From assembly GCF_019793465.1 (NCBI RefSeq), contig NZ_JAILYJ010000007.1:124001-188000 (forward strand): a DNA stretch of 64,000 nucleotides, read 5' to 3'. Both the position numbers and the translations under genes were made by a program. The notes beneath the pieces are model-generated. The model did no database searches, was not told the origin of the DNA, and saw only the letters and a program-made list of their open reading frames with translations. This document shows, in pieces, positions 55,950 to 64,000 of this stretch. This DNA comes from Rhizobium croatiense (lineage in GTDB: Bacteria > Pseudomonadota > Alphaproteobacteria > Rhizobiales > Rhizobiaceae). Numbering within the stretch: position 1 is the stretch's first letter; each line of letters opens with the position of its first letter.

Positions 55950-56417
55950 CTACTGCTTGTTGGCCGCGGATATATGGCCGGCCGGCAGGTCCTTGTCCGG
56001 CTCAGCGATGTAGTTGCCGAGCAGCCACAACGCAACTTCGGAAGCCTCCTTCGGTGACGCGAACTCGAACTTGCCGTTGTGACTGGGCGCATCGAGAAAT
56101 TCGATCGCCAGCCCCCTGCCCGTCTCCGAGCTTACCACGCGCACACGGCCGGGCTCGATCAGATGGCAGGAGAAGTGGCGCGCCATATTGCGCATCAGCC
56201 CAGCCTTGTTGTCGTGGAGGCGCACGAAGATCGCCTGACCGTTTTCGGTCGCCTGCAGCTGGCGGATCGCCTCGTTGGGAAAGGCGCGGCCGAATTCGAT
56301 GATGGCGAGACCGGTGTCGTGCAGGCCGTCTTCCTTGTTTTGCGCAGCCATGCGTGTTGCCACGAAGGCAAAGAAAATGACGATGGCGAAAAGGACGCAC
56401 CAGACGATAATGCCCAC
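55950..56417 (-). CDS. Hypothetical protein with N-terminal membrane anchor
   Basis: 155 residues. Membrane segment at residues 3-23 (IIVWCVLFAIVIFFAFVATRM), then a soluble domain (AIIEFGRAFPNEAIRQLQAT, FVRLHDNKAGLMRNM, C-terminal ALWLLGNYIAEPDKDLP). No family known to me. Converges on trmFO with 9 nt between stops. Cytosolic/membrane side unknown. Confidence 0.72.
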   Translation of the reverse strand: MGIIVWCVLFAIVIFFAFVATRMAAQNKEDGLHDTGLAIIEFGRAFPNEAIRQLQATENGQAIFVRLHDNKAGLMRNMARHFSCHLIEPGRVRVVSSETGRGLAIEFLDAPSHNGKFEFASPKEASEVALWLLGNYIAEPDKDLPAGHISAANKQ

Positions 56418-56488
56418 GCCGAGTCTCCGTTCAAAGGGTAGCGGTCAGGACCTTGTAGCGCGCGAGACTTGCGCGAATTTGACCGATA

Positions 56489-57346
56489 TCAGATTTTCCT
56501 GCGCGATGCAGCCAGCGCCATTGCGAGCTGGCGGCGCCATTGCGGCGGCTGTAGCGGCCGGTCGAACAGCAGGGCGCCCCGCCTCTGCGCCTTGCGGAGC
56601 ACCGGCTCGGCCAGCGTGACCGGCAGGAAGGCCGGAAAGACGGCGGGCGCAATCGACCCTGCCCCCCTCGCCTTTGCCAGATGCTCGCGGCCAAGGCCGG
56701 CGAAGGCCTCGATGGCGGCGGAGATGCGCGGTCGGTCTTCGCCGGCAAGGAAGGCATCGCGGTCGAGGCCGGTGGCCGAAAGGATCTGCAGCGGAATATA
56801 GAGCTGGCCGCGGCGGCGATGCAGTGGCATCAAAAGCAGCAGGCCGGCAATCGCCTGCGCGACGCCGGCATGGCCGGCGGCATCGGCCGATCGTGGGGCT
56901 TCTTCCGGCGAAAGCACAAGGCTTGCAAGCTGGATCAGCGCGGAGGCGGTTTCGCCGGCATAACCTTCGAGCGTCAGCCGCGTTTCCATCGGGTCGTCAT
57001 AGAGGTCGAAGGTGCGGGCCTCGATCATGTCGACCAGCGTCTTGCGCGGCAGGCGGTAAGTTTCGATTGCCTCCAGAAGCCCTGCGGCGACGGGATTGGC
57101 CGCCGTCGAACCGTGCGCACTGCCCTCCAGCAGGTCATGCCAATATTGCATGCGCACCTCGCCGGGCAGCGGCTCGTGCACCAGGTCGCGGATGCGGGCA
57201 AGCTCGGCATTGAATGCGTAAAGCGCCGCAAGCGCGCCGCGCTTGTCCTGCGGCGATAGCAGGCAGGCAAGATAGCGGTCGCGATCATTGTCGCGCAGCA
57301 TCGCCAGGCAGATATCCTGGTTCGTCGCAATATTCGCGTCAGCCAT
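56489..57346 (-). CDS. Squalene/phytoene synthase-family protein (NDUFAF6-like)
   Basis: 285 residues. Class I isoprenoid-synthase helical fold: ALAALYAFNAELARIRDLV, GYAGETASALIQLASLVL with a second helix pair, and HRRRGQLYIPLQIL. Key Asp pairs of true synthases (DxxxD) are weakened: RDLVHEPLPGEVR replaces the first. Such proteins are the bacterial relatives of complex I assembly factor NDUFAF6. Encoded 2 nt downstream of the Mth938/NDUFAF3-like gene, which favours that role over lipid synthesis. Confidence 0.88.
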   Translation of the reverse strand: MADANIATNQDICLAMLRDNDRDRYLACLLSPQDKRGALAALYAFNAELARIRDLVHEPLPGEVRMQYWHDLLEGSAHGSTAANPVAAGLLEAIETYRLPRKTLVDMIEARTFDLYDDPMETRLTLEGYAGETASALIQLASLVLSPEEAPRSADAAGHAGVAQAIAGLLLLMPLHRRRGQLYIPLQILSATGLDRDAFLAGEDRPRISAAIEAFAGLGREHLAKARGAGSIAPAVFPAFLPVTLAEPVLRKAQRRGALLFDRPLQPPQWRRQLAMALAASRRKI

Positions 57347-57348
57347 CG

Positions 57349-57735
57349 TCAGACCGCAATCAAGGCCGCCGCGACGGCGCGCTGCTCAGACAGCATGATA
57401 TTGAAGGTGCGCACTGCGGCACCCGTGCTCATCGGATCGGAGGAGATGCCGCGCGCCTTTAGCGCCTGCTTCAAATCGTCGGGCAGACGGCGAAGCTCGG
57501 TTCCCGTGCCGACGAGCAGAACCTCTATGTCGGCGGCCTCCTCCAGCACACGGCGAAAATTTTCAGGCGACAGCGGCTTCGACATGTCCATGTCCCAGCC
57601 ATGAATGCCGGAGGGCAGGCAAAGGATCGAGCCGCGATGCGACATGTCGGCAAAACGGAAGCCGCCATTGCCGTAAGTGTCGATCGGAGCGCGCCCGGGA
57701 AAATGCGCGGCGCGGATTTCTATGCCTTTTGCCAT
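57349..57735 (-). CDS. Mth938-like protein (NDUFAF3 homologue)
   Basis: 128 residues. Compact alpha/beta domain of the Mth938/DUF498 family: IDTYGNGGFRFADMSHRGSI, FRRVLEEAADIEVLLVGTGTE, LPDDLKQALKARGI, then STGAAVRTFNIMLSEQRAVAAAL. Eukaryotic NDUFAF3 assembles complex I, and in alphaproteobacteria its gene often follows secDF, as here (4-nt gap). Also 2 nt from the NDUFAF6-like gene. Confidence 0.91.
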   Translation of the reverse strand: MAKGIEIRAAHFPGRAPIDTYGNGGFRFADMSHRGSILCLPSGIHGWDMDMSKPLSPENFRRVLEEAADIEVLLVGTGTELRRLPDDLKQALKARGISSDPMSTGAAVRTFNIMLSEQRAVAAALIAV

Positions 57736-57739
57736 GTTT

Positions 57740-60277
57740 TCAAACCACCGTGCCGGAGTTTACACCGGCATCCGTCTTGTTGCTCTCTTCCCTGTCGGGG
57801 CTCTCCGGCCGAAGCCGGAAGACGATCAGCACGGGAGCGGCGATATAAATCGAAGAAAAAGTGCCGAGAGCGACGCCGAAGAGCATTGCAAAGGCGAATG
57901 AGCGCATGACGTCGCCGCCGAACAGGTAGAGCGCCAGCAAGGCAAGCAGCGTCGTCGCCGCCGTCAGGACGGTGCGCGACAATGTCTGATTGATCGAGGC
58001 ATCGATCAGGATCGGCAGCGGCATCCTCGTGTATCGCTTCAGGTTCTCGCGCATCCGGTCATAGACGACGACGGTGTCGTTCAGGGAATAGCCGACAATG
58101 GTCAGCACGGCGGCGATACTCGTCAGATTGAATTCGATGCCGGTCAGCACGAAGAGCCCCAGCATGATGATGACGTCGTGCAGCGTTGCGACGATGGCGC
58201 CGACGGCGAACTGCCACTCGAAGCGGATCCAGATGTAGAGCAGGATTGCCGCGAGCGCGGCAACGACACCGAGCGTCGCCATCATCGTCAATTCGCCGGA
58301 GATGGCCGGGCCGACGACTTCGACGCGACGGAAATCGTAATCCGCCTCGAGCTCGCCGCGCACCAGCGTCGCTGCCGATTGCTCGGCATTCTCTCCGCCG
58401 CCCTGGGACGCGATGCGGATCCGCGCGTTCGCCGGACCGCCGGTGCGTTCGACCCCGACCTCGCCCAGATTGAGATCGTTGAGACGCGATCTGAGATCGG
58501 CGATGTCGGCATTGCCCTGTTTCGCCGTCACCTCGATGAGCGAGCCGCCGGTGAAGTCGATGCCGAGTTGCAGGCCGACGGTGGCAAAGGCCGCCATGGC
58601 GATCAGCGAGATCGCAGCCGACGCCGTGAAGACATAGCGGCGGATGCCCATGAACCGGATATTGGCGTGCTCGAAGAGATGGGTCAGGACGCTCTTCGGC
58701 AGGTGCCGGGGATGGCGTCGCGCCAGCCAGACGGCGACGATCGAGCGTGTCAGCGTGAATGCCGTGAAGACGGTCGTCAGAATGCCGACCGCCAGCGTCA
58801 CGGCGAAACCACGAATGGATTCGCTGCCGAGGAAAAAGAGAATGACGGCGGCGATGAAGATCGTGACATTCGCATCGACGATCGTTGCGAAGGCGCGCGA
58901 GAAGCCACGGCCGACCGCCTGCGCAAAGGAGGGGCCGGTTCTCTCCTCCTCGCGGATGCGCTCATAGATCAGCACGTTGGAATCGACCGCCATGCCGACG
59001 ATGAGCACGATGCCGGCAATACCGGGCAAGGTCAGCGTCGCGCCGGCAAGGCTCAGCACGGCAATGATCAATATCAGATTGAAGAAAAGCGAGACGACGG
59101 CGACGAGGCCGAGAATCCGATAAAGCGCGATCATCAATGCTGCGACCAGGAGGACGGCGACGAGGCCGGCAATGAGGCCGGAGAAGATGGAGTCAGCGCC
59201 GAAGCTCGGGCTGACGCTGCGTTCCTCGACGCTCGTCAGCGTTGCCGGCAAGGCCCCGGCCCGCAGCATCAGCGCAAGGTCGCGGACGCCATCCTCGGAG
59301 AAGTTCGCCGATATCCGGCCCTCACCGCCGGTGATAGCTGCATCGATGGCCGGCGCCGACATGACCTGGTCGTCGAAGACGATGGCAAGATGCTTGCCGA
59401 TATTCTGCCCCGTCGCCTCAGCCAGCCGCCGCGTGCCTTCCGCATCCAGGCGATAGGTGATCGAGACATCCTGGGTCTGCGGATCGACGACAGGCTGGAT
59501 GTCGACCATGTTGCTGCCGGTGATGAATGCCGTACGGTCGACGAGATAGGGAACCGGCGGATCGTCCAGCGAATAGAGCACCTGCGATGTCGCCGGCCAG
59601 CGACCGTTCAGCGCCTCCTGCCCGGACATGCTTTCATCGATCAGGTGAAAGGAAAGCTTGGCCGGCTGGTTGAGGAGGTTCTTCAGCCGCTCGGCATCGA
59701 CCGATCCCAGCACCTGCACGGTGATCCGGTCGTCGCCATCGGGACGAACGAGAAAATTCTCGTAGCCGAATCCGGCGATGCGACGGCCGACGATGTCGAG
59801 CGACCGGGTTCGGGCGGAGGCGACGTCAGCGGTAATGCCGGCGTCGGAAATCTGCAGCGAAAGCTGCCCTTCGCCGCCCTGCTGCAGCGTGAGCCCAGGG
59901 GCGGAATCTCCGCCGGTCGTCAGGGATTTCAGACGATCGACCGCTTTCTGCGTCTCGGCAGGATCGGTGATCCGGACAGTGACGGTCTGGTCGTTGCCGG
60001 TTAGCCCGGTATAGCGGATACCGGCGCCGCGCAGCGCGTTGCGTACATTGGCGACTGCCTCTTCCAGGCGGTTCCTGACGATATCGGAGCGCTCGACCTT
60101 CAGAACGATGTGGGAACCGCCCTGCAGATCGAGGCCGAGCATCAGGCGATCGTTTCGCAGCCAATCCGGCAGGTAGGCACGCTGTGCCTCGCTCACCAGA
60201 TTGGGCGTAGCGATAACGACGGCCGCAAACGCAACCAGCCAAATCAGAAGTGTTTTCCAGCGGGAAAAATGCAACAT
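57740..60277 (-). CDS. secDF: Fused protein-export protein SecDF
   Basis: 845 residues: SecD and SecF in one chain, as in rhizobia. SecD part at about 1-510 with P1 (DLQGGSHIVLKVE), QVLGSVDAERLKNLLNQPAK, and TM helices with GMAVDSNVLIYERIREE. SecF part at about 545-845 with GIDFTGGSLIEV, and GYSLNDTVVVYDRMREN. Twelve membrane segments expected. Uses proton-motive force to finish Sec translocation. Downstream of yajC by 44 nt. Confidence 0.97.
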   Translation of the reverse strand: MLHFSRWKTLLIWLVAFAAVVIATPNLVSEAQRAYLPDWLRNDRLMLGLDLQGGSHIVLKVERSDIVRNRLEEAVANVRNALRGAGIRYTGLTGNDQTVTVRITDPAETQKAVDRLKSLTTGGDSAPGLTLQQGGEGQLSLQISDAGITADVASARTRSLDIVGRRIAGFGYENFLVRPDGDDRITVQVLGSVDAERLKNLLNQPAKLSFHLIDESMSGQEALNGRWPATSQVLYSLDDPPVPYLVDRTAFITGSNMVDIQPVVDPQTQDVSITYRLDAEGTRRLAEATGQNIGKHLAIVFDDQVMSAPAIDAAITGGEGRISANFSEDGVRDLALMLRAGALPATLTSVEERSVSPSFGADSIFSGLIAGLVAVLLVAALMIALYRILGLVAVVSLFFNLILIIAVLSLAGATLTLPGIAGIVLIVGMAVDSNVLIYERIREEERTGPSFAQAVGRGFSRAFATIVDANVTIFIAAVILFFLGSESIRGFAVTLAVGILTTVFTAFTLTRSIVAVWLARRHPRHLPKSVLTHLFEHANIRFMGIRRYVFTASAAISLIAMAAFATVGLQLGIDFTGGSLIEVTAKQGNADIADLRSRLNDLNLGEVGVERTGGPANARIRIASQGGGENAEQSAATLVRGELEADYDFRRVEVVGPAISGELTMMATLGVVAALAAILLYIWIRFEWQFAVGAIVATLHDVIIMLGLFVLTGIEFNLTSIAAVLTIVGYSLNDTVVVYDRMRENLKRYTRMPLPILIDASINQTLSRTVLTAATTLLALLALYLFGGDVMRSFAFAMLFGVALGTFSSIYIAAPVLIVFRLRPESPDREESNKTDAGVNSGTVV

Positions 60278-60321
60278 TCTCTCGTCGATCTTCCGATCCG
60301 GCGGTTTGCCGTTATCGCCTG

Positions 60322-60669
60322 TTACGCCGCGTCGGCCTTGACAGGTTCACCCTTGACGCGAACTTCCGAAATGCCGCTGCGGACGATGCGGACGCGAACG
60401 CCTTCGGCGATCTCGACCTCGACTTCCTTGTCGTCGACGACCTTCGTCACCTTGCCAACGAGACCGCCGCCGGTCACGACCTGGTCGCCGCGACGGATCG
60501 CCTTCAGGGTTTCCTCACGCTTCTTGGCCTGGGCGCGCTGCGGACGGATCAGCAGGAAGTACCAAACGACCATCAGCGGCACGAACAGAATGATCATTTC
60601 GAAACCGGAGCCGCCGAAACCGGTTGCGGTGTCGGTCGCACTCTGGGCGAATGCCGGGGTGATGAACAT
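60322..60669 (-). CDS. yajC: Sec translocon accessory protein YajC
   Basis: 115 residues from ATG 60669 (GAGGAG upstream); the frame start at 60708 adds an unlikely leader. One membrane helix near residues 24-42 (MIILFVPLMVVWYFLLIRPQ) followed by RRGDQVVTGGGLVGKVTKV, the YajC signature. First gene of the secretion/complex I assembly operon. Confidence 0.96.
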   Translation of the reverse strand: MFITPAFAQSATDTATGFGGSGFEMIILFVPLMVVWYFLLIRPQRAQAKKREETLKAIRRGDQVVTGGGLVGKVTKVVDDKEVEVEIAEGVRVRIVRSGISEVRVKGEPVKADAA

Positions 60670-60871
60670 GCTAAACTCCTCAGGCTTGGCGGCGGAACTC
60701 CGCCTCATTTTTCAGGTTGCCGGACTATAGTTGCCGCTTCGATGAATGCAACAGAAACGGCCGGAAACAGTACCGATTCCGCTGCCTCATAACCTTTCCG
60801 GCGGCAAAACGCCATGCTACCCGCATCGAAAGATAAAGCGGATTGCCGCAGCAAGAAATCAGGAGCTTGCG

Positions 60872-61744
60872 ATGACCGAGGAAATCAACACCGCCTTGCT
60901 TGCCGAGCTGAAGCGGCTCGCTGATGCCGTCCAGCGTCTTGCCGGACCGGCACCCGCCGTCAACGACTGGAACGCGGCAGACTGTTTCGTCTGGGCGCCG
61001 CTGCGCCAGCATCTGCAGCCCGTTAAGAAACCCAACCGGGTGGCGCTGAAGCTCATTCGTGGCGTCGACCACGTGCGCGACATCCTGCACGAAAATACGG
61101 TGCGTTTCGCCGCAGGTTATGCGGCCAACAATGTGCTGCTCTGGGGTGCGCGCGGCATGGGCAAATCGTCGCTGGTCAAGGCCGTGCACGAGGACGTCAG
61201 GCGCGAAAGCGGCGTCGCGCTGAAGCTGGTCGAAGTTCACCGCGAAGATATTGCCAGCCTGCCCAACCTGCTCGACCTCCTGAAGGATACGCCGTACCGC
61301 GTGATCGTCTTCTGCGACGACCTCTCCTTTGATCACGACGACACCGCCTACAAGTCGCTGAAGGCGGCACTTGACGGCGGCGTCGAAGGACGGCCGGACA
61401 ACGTGCTCTTCTATGCCACGTCGAATCGGCGCCATCTCCTGCCGCGCCACATGATGGAGAACGAGCAGTCGACGGCAATCAATCCGTCGGAAGCTGTCGA
61501 GGAGAAGGTTTCGCTTTCCGACCGCTTCGGCCTCTGGCTCGGCTTCCATAAATGCAGCCAGGAGGACTACCTCGGCATGATCGACGGCTATGCCGATCAC
61601 TTCCAGCTCGGGCTCGCACGCGACAAGATGCATACCGAGGCGCTGGAATGGGCAACGACGCGCGGCGCGCGATCCGGCCGCGTCGCCTGGCAGTATATTC
61701 AGGATCTGGCGGGACGCATGCGCGTTCACATCGACCGGGCCTGA
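60872..61744 (+). CDS. DUF815 AAA+ ATPase
   Basis: 290 residues from ATG 60872 (AGGAG upstream). N-terminal helical region, then a P-loop ATPase: Walker A GARGMGKSSLVKA at about residues 93-105, Walker B VIVFCDDLSFD at about 144-154, sensor ATSNRRHLLPRHM. Function of DUF815 is unknown. Shares a bidirectional terminator with the NlpD-like gene. Confidence 0.9.
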   Translation: MTEEINTALLAELKRLADAVQRLAGPAPAVNDWNAADCFVWAPLRQHLQPVKKPNRVALKLIRGVDHVRDILHENTVRFAAGYAANNVLLWGARGMGKSSLVKAVHEDVRRESGVALKLVEVHREDIASLPNLLDLLKDTPYRVIVFCDDLSFDHDDTAYKSLKAALDGGVEGRPDNVLFYATSNRRHLLPRHMMENEQSTAINPSEAVEEKVSLSDRFGLWLGFHKCSQEDYLGMIDGYADHFQLGLARDKMHTEALEWATTRGARSGRVAWQYIQDLAGRMRVHIDRA

Positions 61745-61772
61745 AACGCATTATACATGCACTTTAAATGAC

Positions 61773-61799
61773 AAAAGCCCGGCTGATGGCCGGGCTTTT
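61773..61799. terminator. Bidirectional rho-independent terminator
   Basis: Perfect stem AAAAGCCCGGC/GCCGGGCTTTT (61773-61783 with 61789-61799), loop TGATG. It has an A-run on one side and a T-run on the other, so it serves both the DUF815 gene and the NlpD-like gene. Confidence 0.88.
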
Positions 61800-61820
61800 G
61801 CGCTTCCTGGTACGCTGTAC

Positions 61821-63407
61821 CTATTCCAGGAAAGTCATCGGATTGACCGGGGACGCATCTTTGCGCACCTCGAAGTGGACCTGTGGCTGCTTGACGTCGC
61901 CGCTCATGCCGGAAACGGCAACGGTCTGGCCGCGCTGGATCTTCTGGCCGCGGGCGACGCTCAGCGTATCGGCATTGCCGTATACGGTGACGGTGCCGTC
62001 GTCGTGGCGGACGAGTACCGTATTGCCCAGTTCCTTCAGGCCGTTGCCGGCATAGATGACGACGCCGTTTTCGGCGGCCTTGATCGGCGTGCCCTGCGGG
62101 ACCGAGATATCGATGCCGTCGTTGCGGTTGCCGTTGACGTTGGCGCCATAGGCAGCAATGACCTGGCCGCGCACCGGCCAGCGGTATTTGCCAATGCCGG
62201 TCGATTCCGGCGCGTCGGAGCTGACGTCGGCCTTCTTCTCGACCTCGTCGACGGTCTGCGTGGCGGCCGGCGCCTTATAGGGCGCGGGCTGGACGGAAGC
62301 CGTCTGCTGGGCAGGCGCCGGATCAACCGGCTTCGACTCGACCTTTTCAGCCGGAATCGAGGCGGTCTTGATCGTGTCGGCTCTGCCGTTCGGGACCTTC
62401 AGGGCCTGGCCCACACGCAGCGTGCTCTCCGAAAGATTGTTGGCCGCCTTGAGATCGTCGATATTGGCGCCGGTTGCCTTGGCGATCTTTGCCAGCGAAT
62501 CGCCCTGCTTGACGACATAGGTGCCGGCTGGCGCCTTCGGGTCCTTGCCGGCGCCGGCCGGAAGCTTGCCGGTCGGATCGCTCGCCATCGTCTTGTCGCG
62601 GGCGGAATTGGCGCCCGGGACGACCGCGACCTTCTGTTCCGGCGCCTTGGCCGGTCCCGGCATATTGCCGGGCTTGGAAAGATCGGCTGCCTGCGACGCT
62701 GCCTTGGCGGCATTGCCGCCATTGAACGTCGGGATCAGGATCGCCTGACCAGGTTGGGCGGCAGAGGCCGTCTTCAGATTATTGACGCGCAGGATTTCCT
62801 TTTCCGGAACGCCGAAACGTCTGGACAGCGTAGCGATGTTTTCGCCCGGACGCAGCGTCACAGAAGGCGCATTGGTTGCCGACCAGCCAGAAACCTTCGG
62901 CGTCGTGCCGGTCGTCAGCGAATCGGGCGTCGCCTTGGGTGCTGCCGGCGCCACGAGCCGCGGCTTTTCAGCCTGCGGCGAAGCTGGGAACGGCTGGGCG
63001 AGCGCCACTTCCTTTTCCCGCTGCCGGGACGGAGCGGCTGCCGTCGGCGCCGCAAGCTCGGAACGCTGTATCGCGACCGGCGAGGAAGCCAGGCGTGCAC
63101 TCGATGGACGGACCGGCTCGTAGCCCGGGTTTGCCGGATAGGGCTGGTTCAGCGCATTGTTTCCGCCGTAACCGGACTGGCTGGCGACGGCCGTACCGCC
63201 GAGATCGGCGCGCGGCACCGGATCGCCCTGAGCACCGCCCCTGCGCGGAATGGAACTTGTGGTGATCTGATCCTGCCCGGAGGAGGAAAACAAACCGCCA
63301 AACCGTGTCACATCGGAACTGCAGCCCGTTGCGGCACTCGCCAGCAGGCCCACAACCAGAAGATTACCGGCCGACTTACCGAACTTCGGCGAAAGACTGA
63401 AACGCAT
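61821..63407 (-). CDS. NlpD-like lipoprotein: two LysM domains plus degenerate LytM/M23 domain
   Basis: 528 residues from ATG 63407. Lipobox ATGC near Cys29. LysM 1 at about residues 180-235 (LRPGENIATLSRRFGVPEKE), LysM 2 at about 300-350 (VVKQGDSLAKIAKATG). C-terminal LytM domain at about 405-528. Zinc ligands are not standard: HxGID is NDGID, YAH is YGN, and HxHFEV is QVHFEV. Thus it is likely an amidase activator like E. coli NlpD/EnvC rather than a hydrolase. Next to pcm, the usual rhizobial order. Confidence 0.91.
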   Translation of the reverse strand: MRFSLSPKFGKSAGNLLVVGLLASAATGCSSDVTRFGGLFSSSGQDQITTSSIPRRGGAQGDPVPRADLGGTAVASQSGYGGNNALNQPYPANPGYEPVRPSSARLASSPVAIQRSELAAPTAAAPSRQREKEVALAQPFPASPQAEKPRLVAPAAPKATPDSLTTGTTPKVSGWSATNAPSVTLRPGENIATLSRRFGVPEKEILRVNNLKTASAAQPGQAILIPTFNGGNAAKAASQAADLSKPGNMPGPAKAPEQKVAVVPGANSARDKTMASDPTGKLPAGAGKDPKAPAGTYVVKQGDSLAKIAKATGANIDDLKAANNLSESTLRVGQALKVPNGRADTIKTASIPAEKVESKPVDPAPAQQTASVQPAPYKAPAATQTVDEVEKKADVSSDAPESTGIGKYRWPVRGQVIAAYGANVNGNRNDGIDISVPQGTPIKAAENGVVIYAGNGLKELGNTVLVRHDDGTVTVYGNADTLSVARGQKIQRGQTVAVSGMSGDVKQPQVHFEVRKDASPVNPMTFLE

Positions 63408-63546
63408 TGACTCGACCCACTGAGAACGCAACCATTTGTGAGTCTATTAAAGCGCGTTAGTATTACCACGCGGTTAAGATGCTGGAATCAGTGCGATATT
63501 TTTGAGAAGTTGATAACCATAGCTTACGGGTGAAAAATCGCAGTGC

Positions 63547-64000
63547 CTACAGCAGCGAGGCAAGTCGCGGAACGATCGGCAGATAAGGGGCTTCGAACAG
63601 TTCCTCGCGTTCGAAACGACTGCCGGTTTTCGTCAGCCGCACCATGCGACACTCGTTCTCGGAAATCATCAGCGGCGCGATCATCGAGCCGCCTGAAACG
63701 AGCTGGTCTGTATAAAAACGCGGCATCGCATTGAAGGCCGCCGTCACCAGGATACGATCGAACGTGCCCTCGCCCTGCATGCCGGCGCTGCCGTCGGCCT
63801 GGCGGATGACGACGTTGCGCAGGCCCAGCGATTCCATGCGCCGCTGTGCAGCCGTCGTCAGCGTCTTGTAGCGATCGATCGACAGAACGCGTTCGGCCAG
63901 GCGGCCCATGACGGCGGCAGTGAAGCCGCTGCCGGTGCCGATTTCGAGAACACGCTGTCCCGGTTTGAGCTTGAGGTGATGGAGGATGCGGACGACAAAA
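63547..64000 (-). CDS. pcm: Protein-L-isoaspartate O-methyltransferase (C-terminal part)
   Basis: The frame is open to the right edge; 151 codons visible. SAM motif I LEIGTGSGFTAAVMG, then SIDRYKTLTTAAQRRM, and the downstream NVVIRQADGS and FDRILVTAAF are PCMT blocks. Repairs isoaspartyl residues in aged proteins. Ends with PRLASLL. The start and substrate-binding N-terminus lie outside the window. 140 nt upstream of the NlpD-like gene. Confidence 0.93.
   Translation of the reverse strand, partial: FVVRILHHLKLKPGQRVLEIGTGSGFTAAVMGRLAERVLSIDRYKTLTTAAQRRMESLGLRNVVIRQADGSAGMQGEGTFDRILVTAAFNAMPRFYTDQLVSGGSMIAPLMISENECRMVRLTKTGSRFEREELFEAPYLPIVPRLASLL

Noticed and set aside
58178..60004. 608-codon open frame on the plus strand
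   Set aside because: Antisense of secDF; low-complexity Arg/Asp/Gly composition.

Overview
The window is alphaproteobacterial chromosome, most likely from Rhizobium (R. leguminosarum/R. etli group). The grounds are: an aapQ-aapM-aapP amino-acid ABC transporter end; a 636-residue class I PHA synthase opening MYNEEIKRV, as I recall for R. etli PhaC; GatCAB; alphaproteobacterial complex I proteins (NDUFS4, NDUFA12, NDUFAF3 and NDUFAF6 homologues); a fused SecDF; and a candidate alpha-r14/cuckoo-type sRNA. Placement rests on protein recognition only; no database search was run.

Layout. 1-2.4 kb: end of the aap operon and its terminator. 2.4-9.75 kb: accessory-looking stretch ending at the 3' end of a tRNA-Arg(TCT) gene. 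It holds small exported proteins, a secreted RTX beta-helix protein, fused IS21/IS481 remnants, a DGPF/YCII protein, a DUF1127 protein, a broken ArsR gene and a sparsely coding kilobase at 4.9-6.0 kb. 9.8-16.9 kb: NDUFS4 homologue, tRNA-Pro, DUF192, double cold-shock protein, gloA, an M15 peptidase lipoprotein, three tRNA-Glu genes with private promoters, recJ. 17-25 kb: hom and an AlaC-like aminotransferase, phaC, a DUF2778 protein, a second aminotransferase. 25-30 kb: DsbA-like protein, then the tight aroQ-accB-accC-aat operon and DUF2167. 30-41 kb: DUF2155, NDUFA12, gatB and gatCA interleaved with four GNAT acetyltransferases, a YjhX-family gene, UPF0173 and ruvX.

41-49 kb: map, radC, an FMN-dependent 2-hydroxyacid dehydrogenase inserted between radC and a copy of the radC 3' end, sthA, a frameshifted endonuclease/phosphatase gene, and a radical SAM protein. 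49-54 kb: trigger factor, tRNA-Leu, a DUF2157/GDYXXLXY membrane pair, then a 1.2-kb locus of short transcripts: an anti-Shine-Dalgarno sRNA, a possible second sRNA and two 47-48-residue DUF1127 proteins, each with its own terminator. 54.5-64 kb: trmFO, then a (minus-strand) yajC-secDF-Mth938/NDUFAF3-NDUFAF6-like block, a DUF815 ATPase, an NlpD-like LysM/LytM lipoprotein and the C-terminal part of pcm.

Functional themes: amino-acid uptake and synthesis (aap, hom, alaC-like, aroQ), fatty-acid and PHB synthesis (accBC, phaC), tRNA supply and charging (GatCAB, trmFO, aat, six tRNAs), complex I accessory factors, and envelope export and wall maintenance (secDF-yajC, nlpD-like, DUF2778, M15). I found no CRISPR array, integrase, intact IS or complete new defence system. 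The most rewarding loci for follow-up are the sRNA/DUF1127 cluster, the radC-flanked insertion and the tRNA-Arg accessory region.
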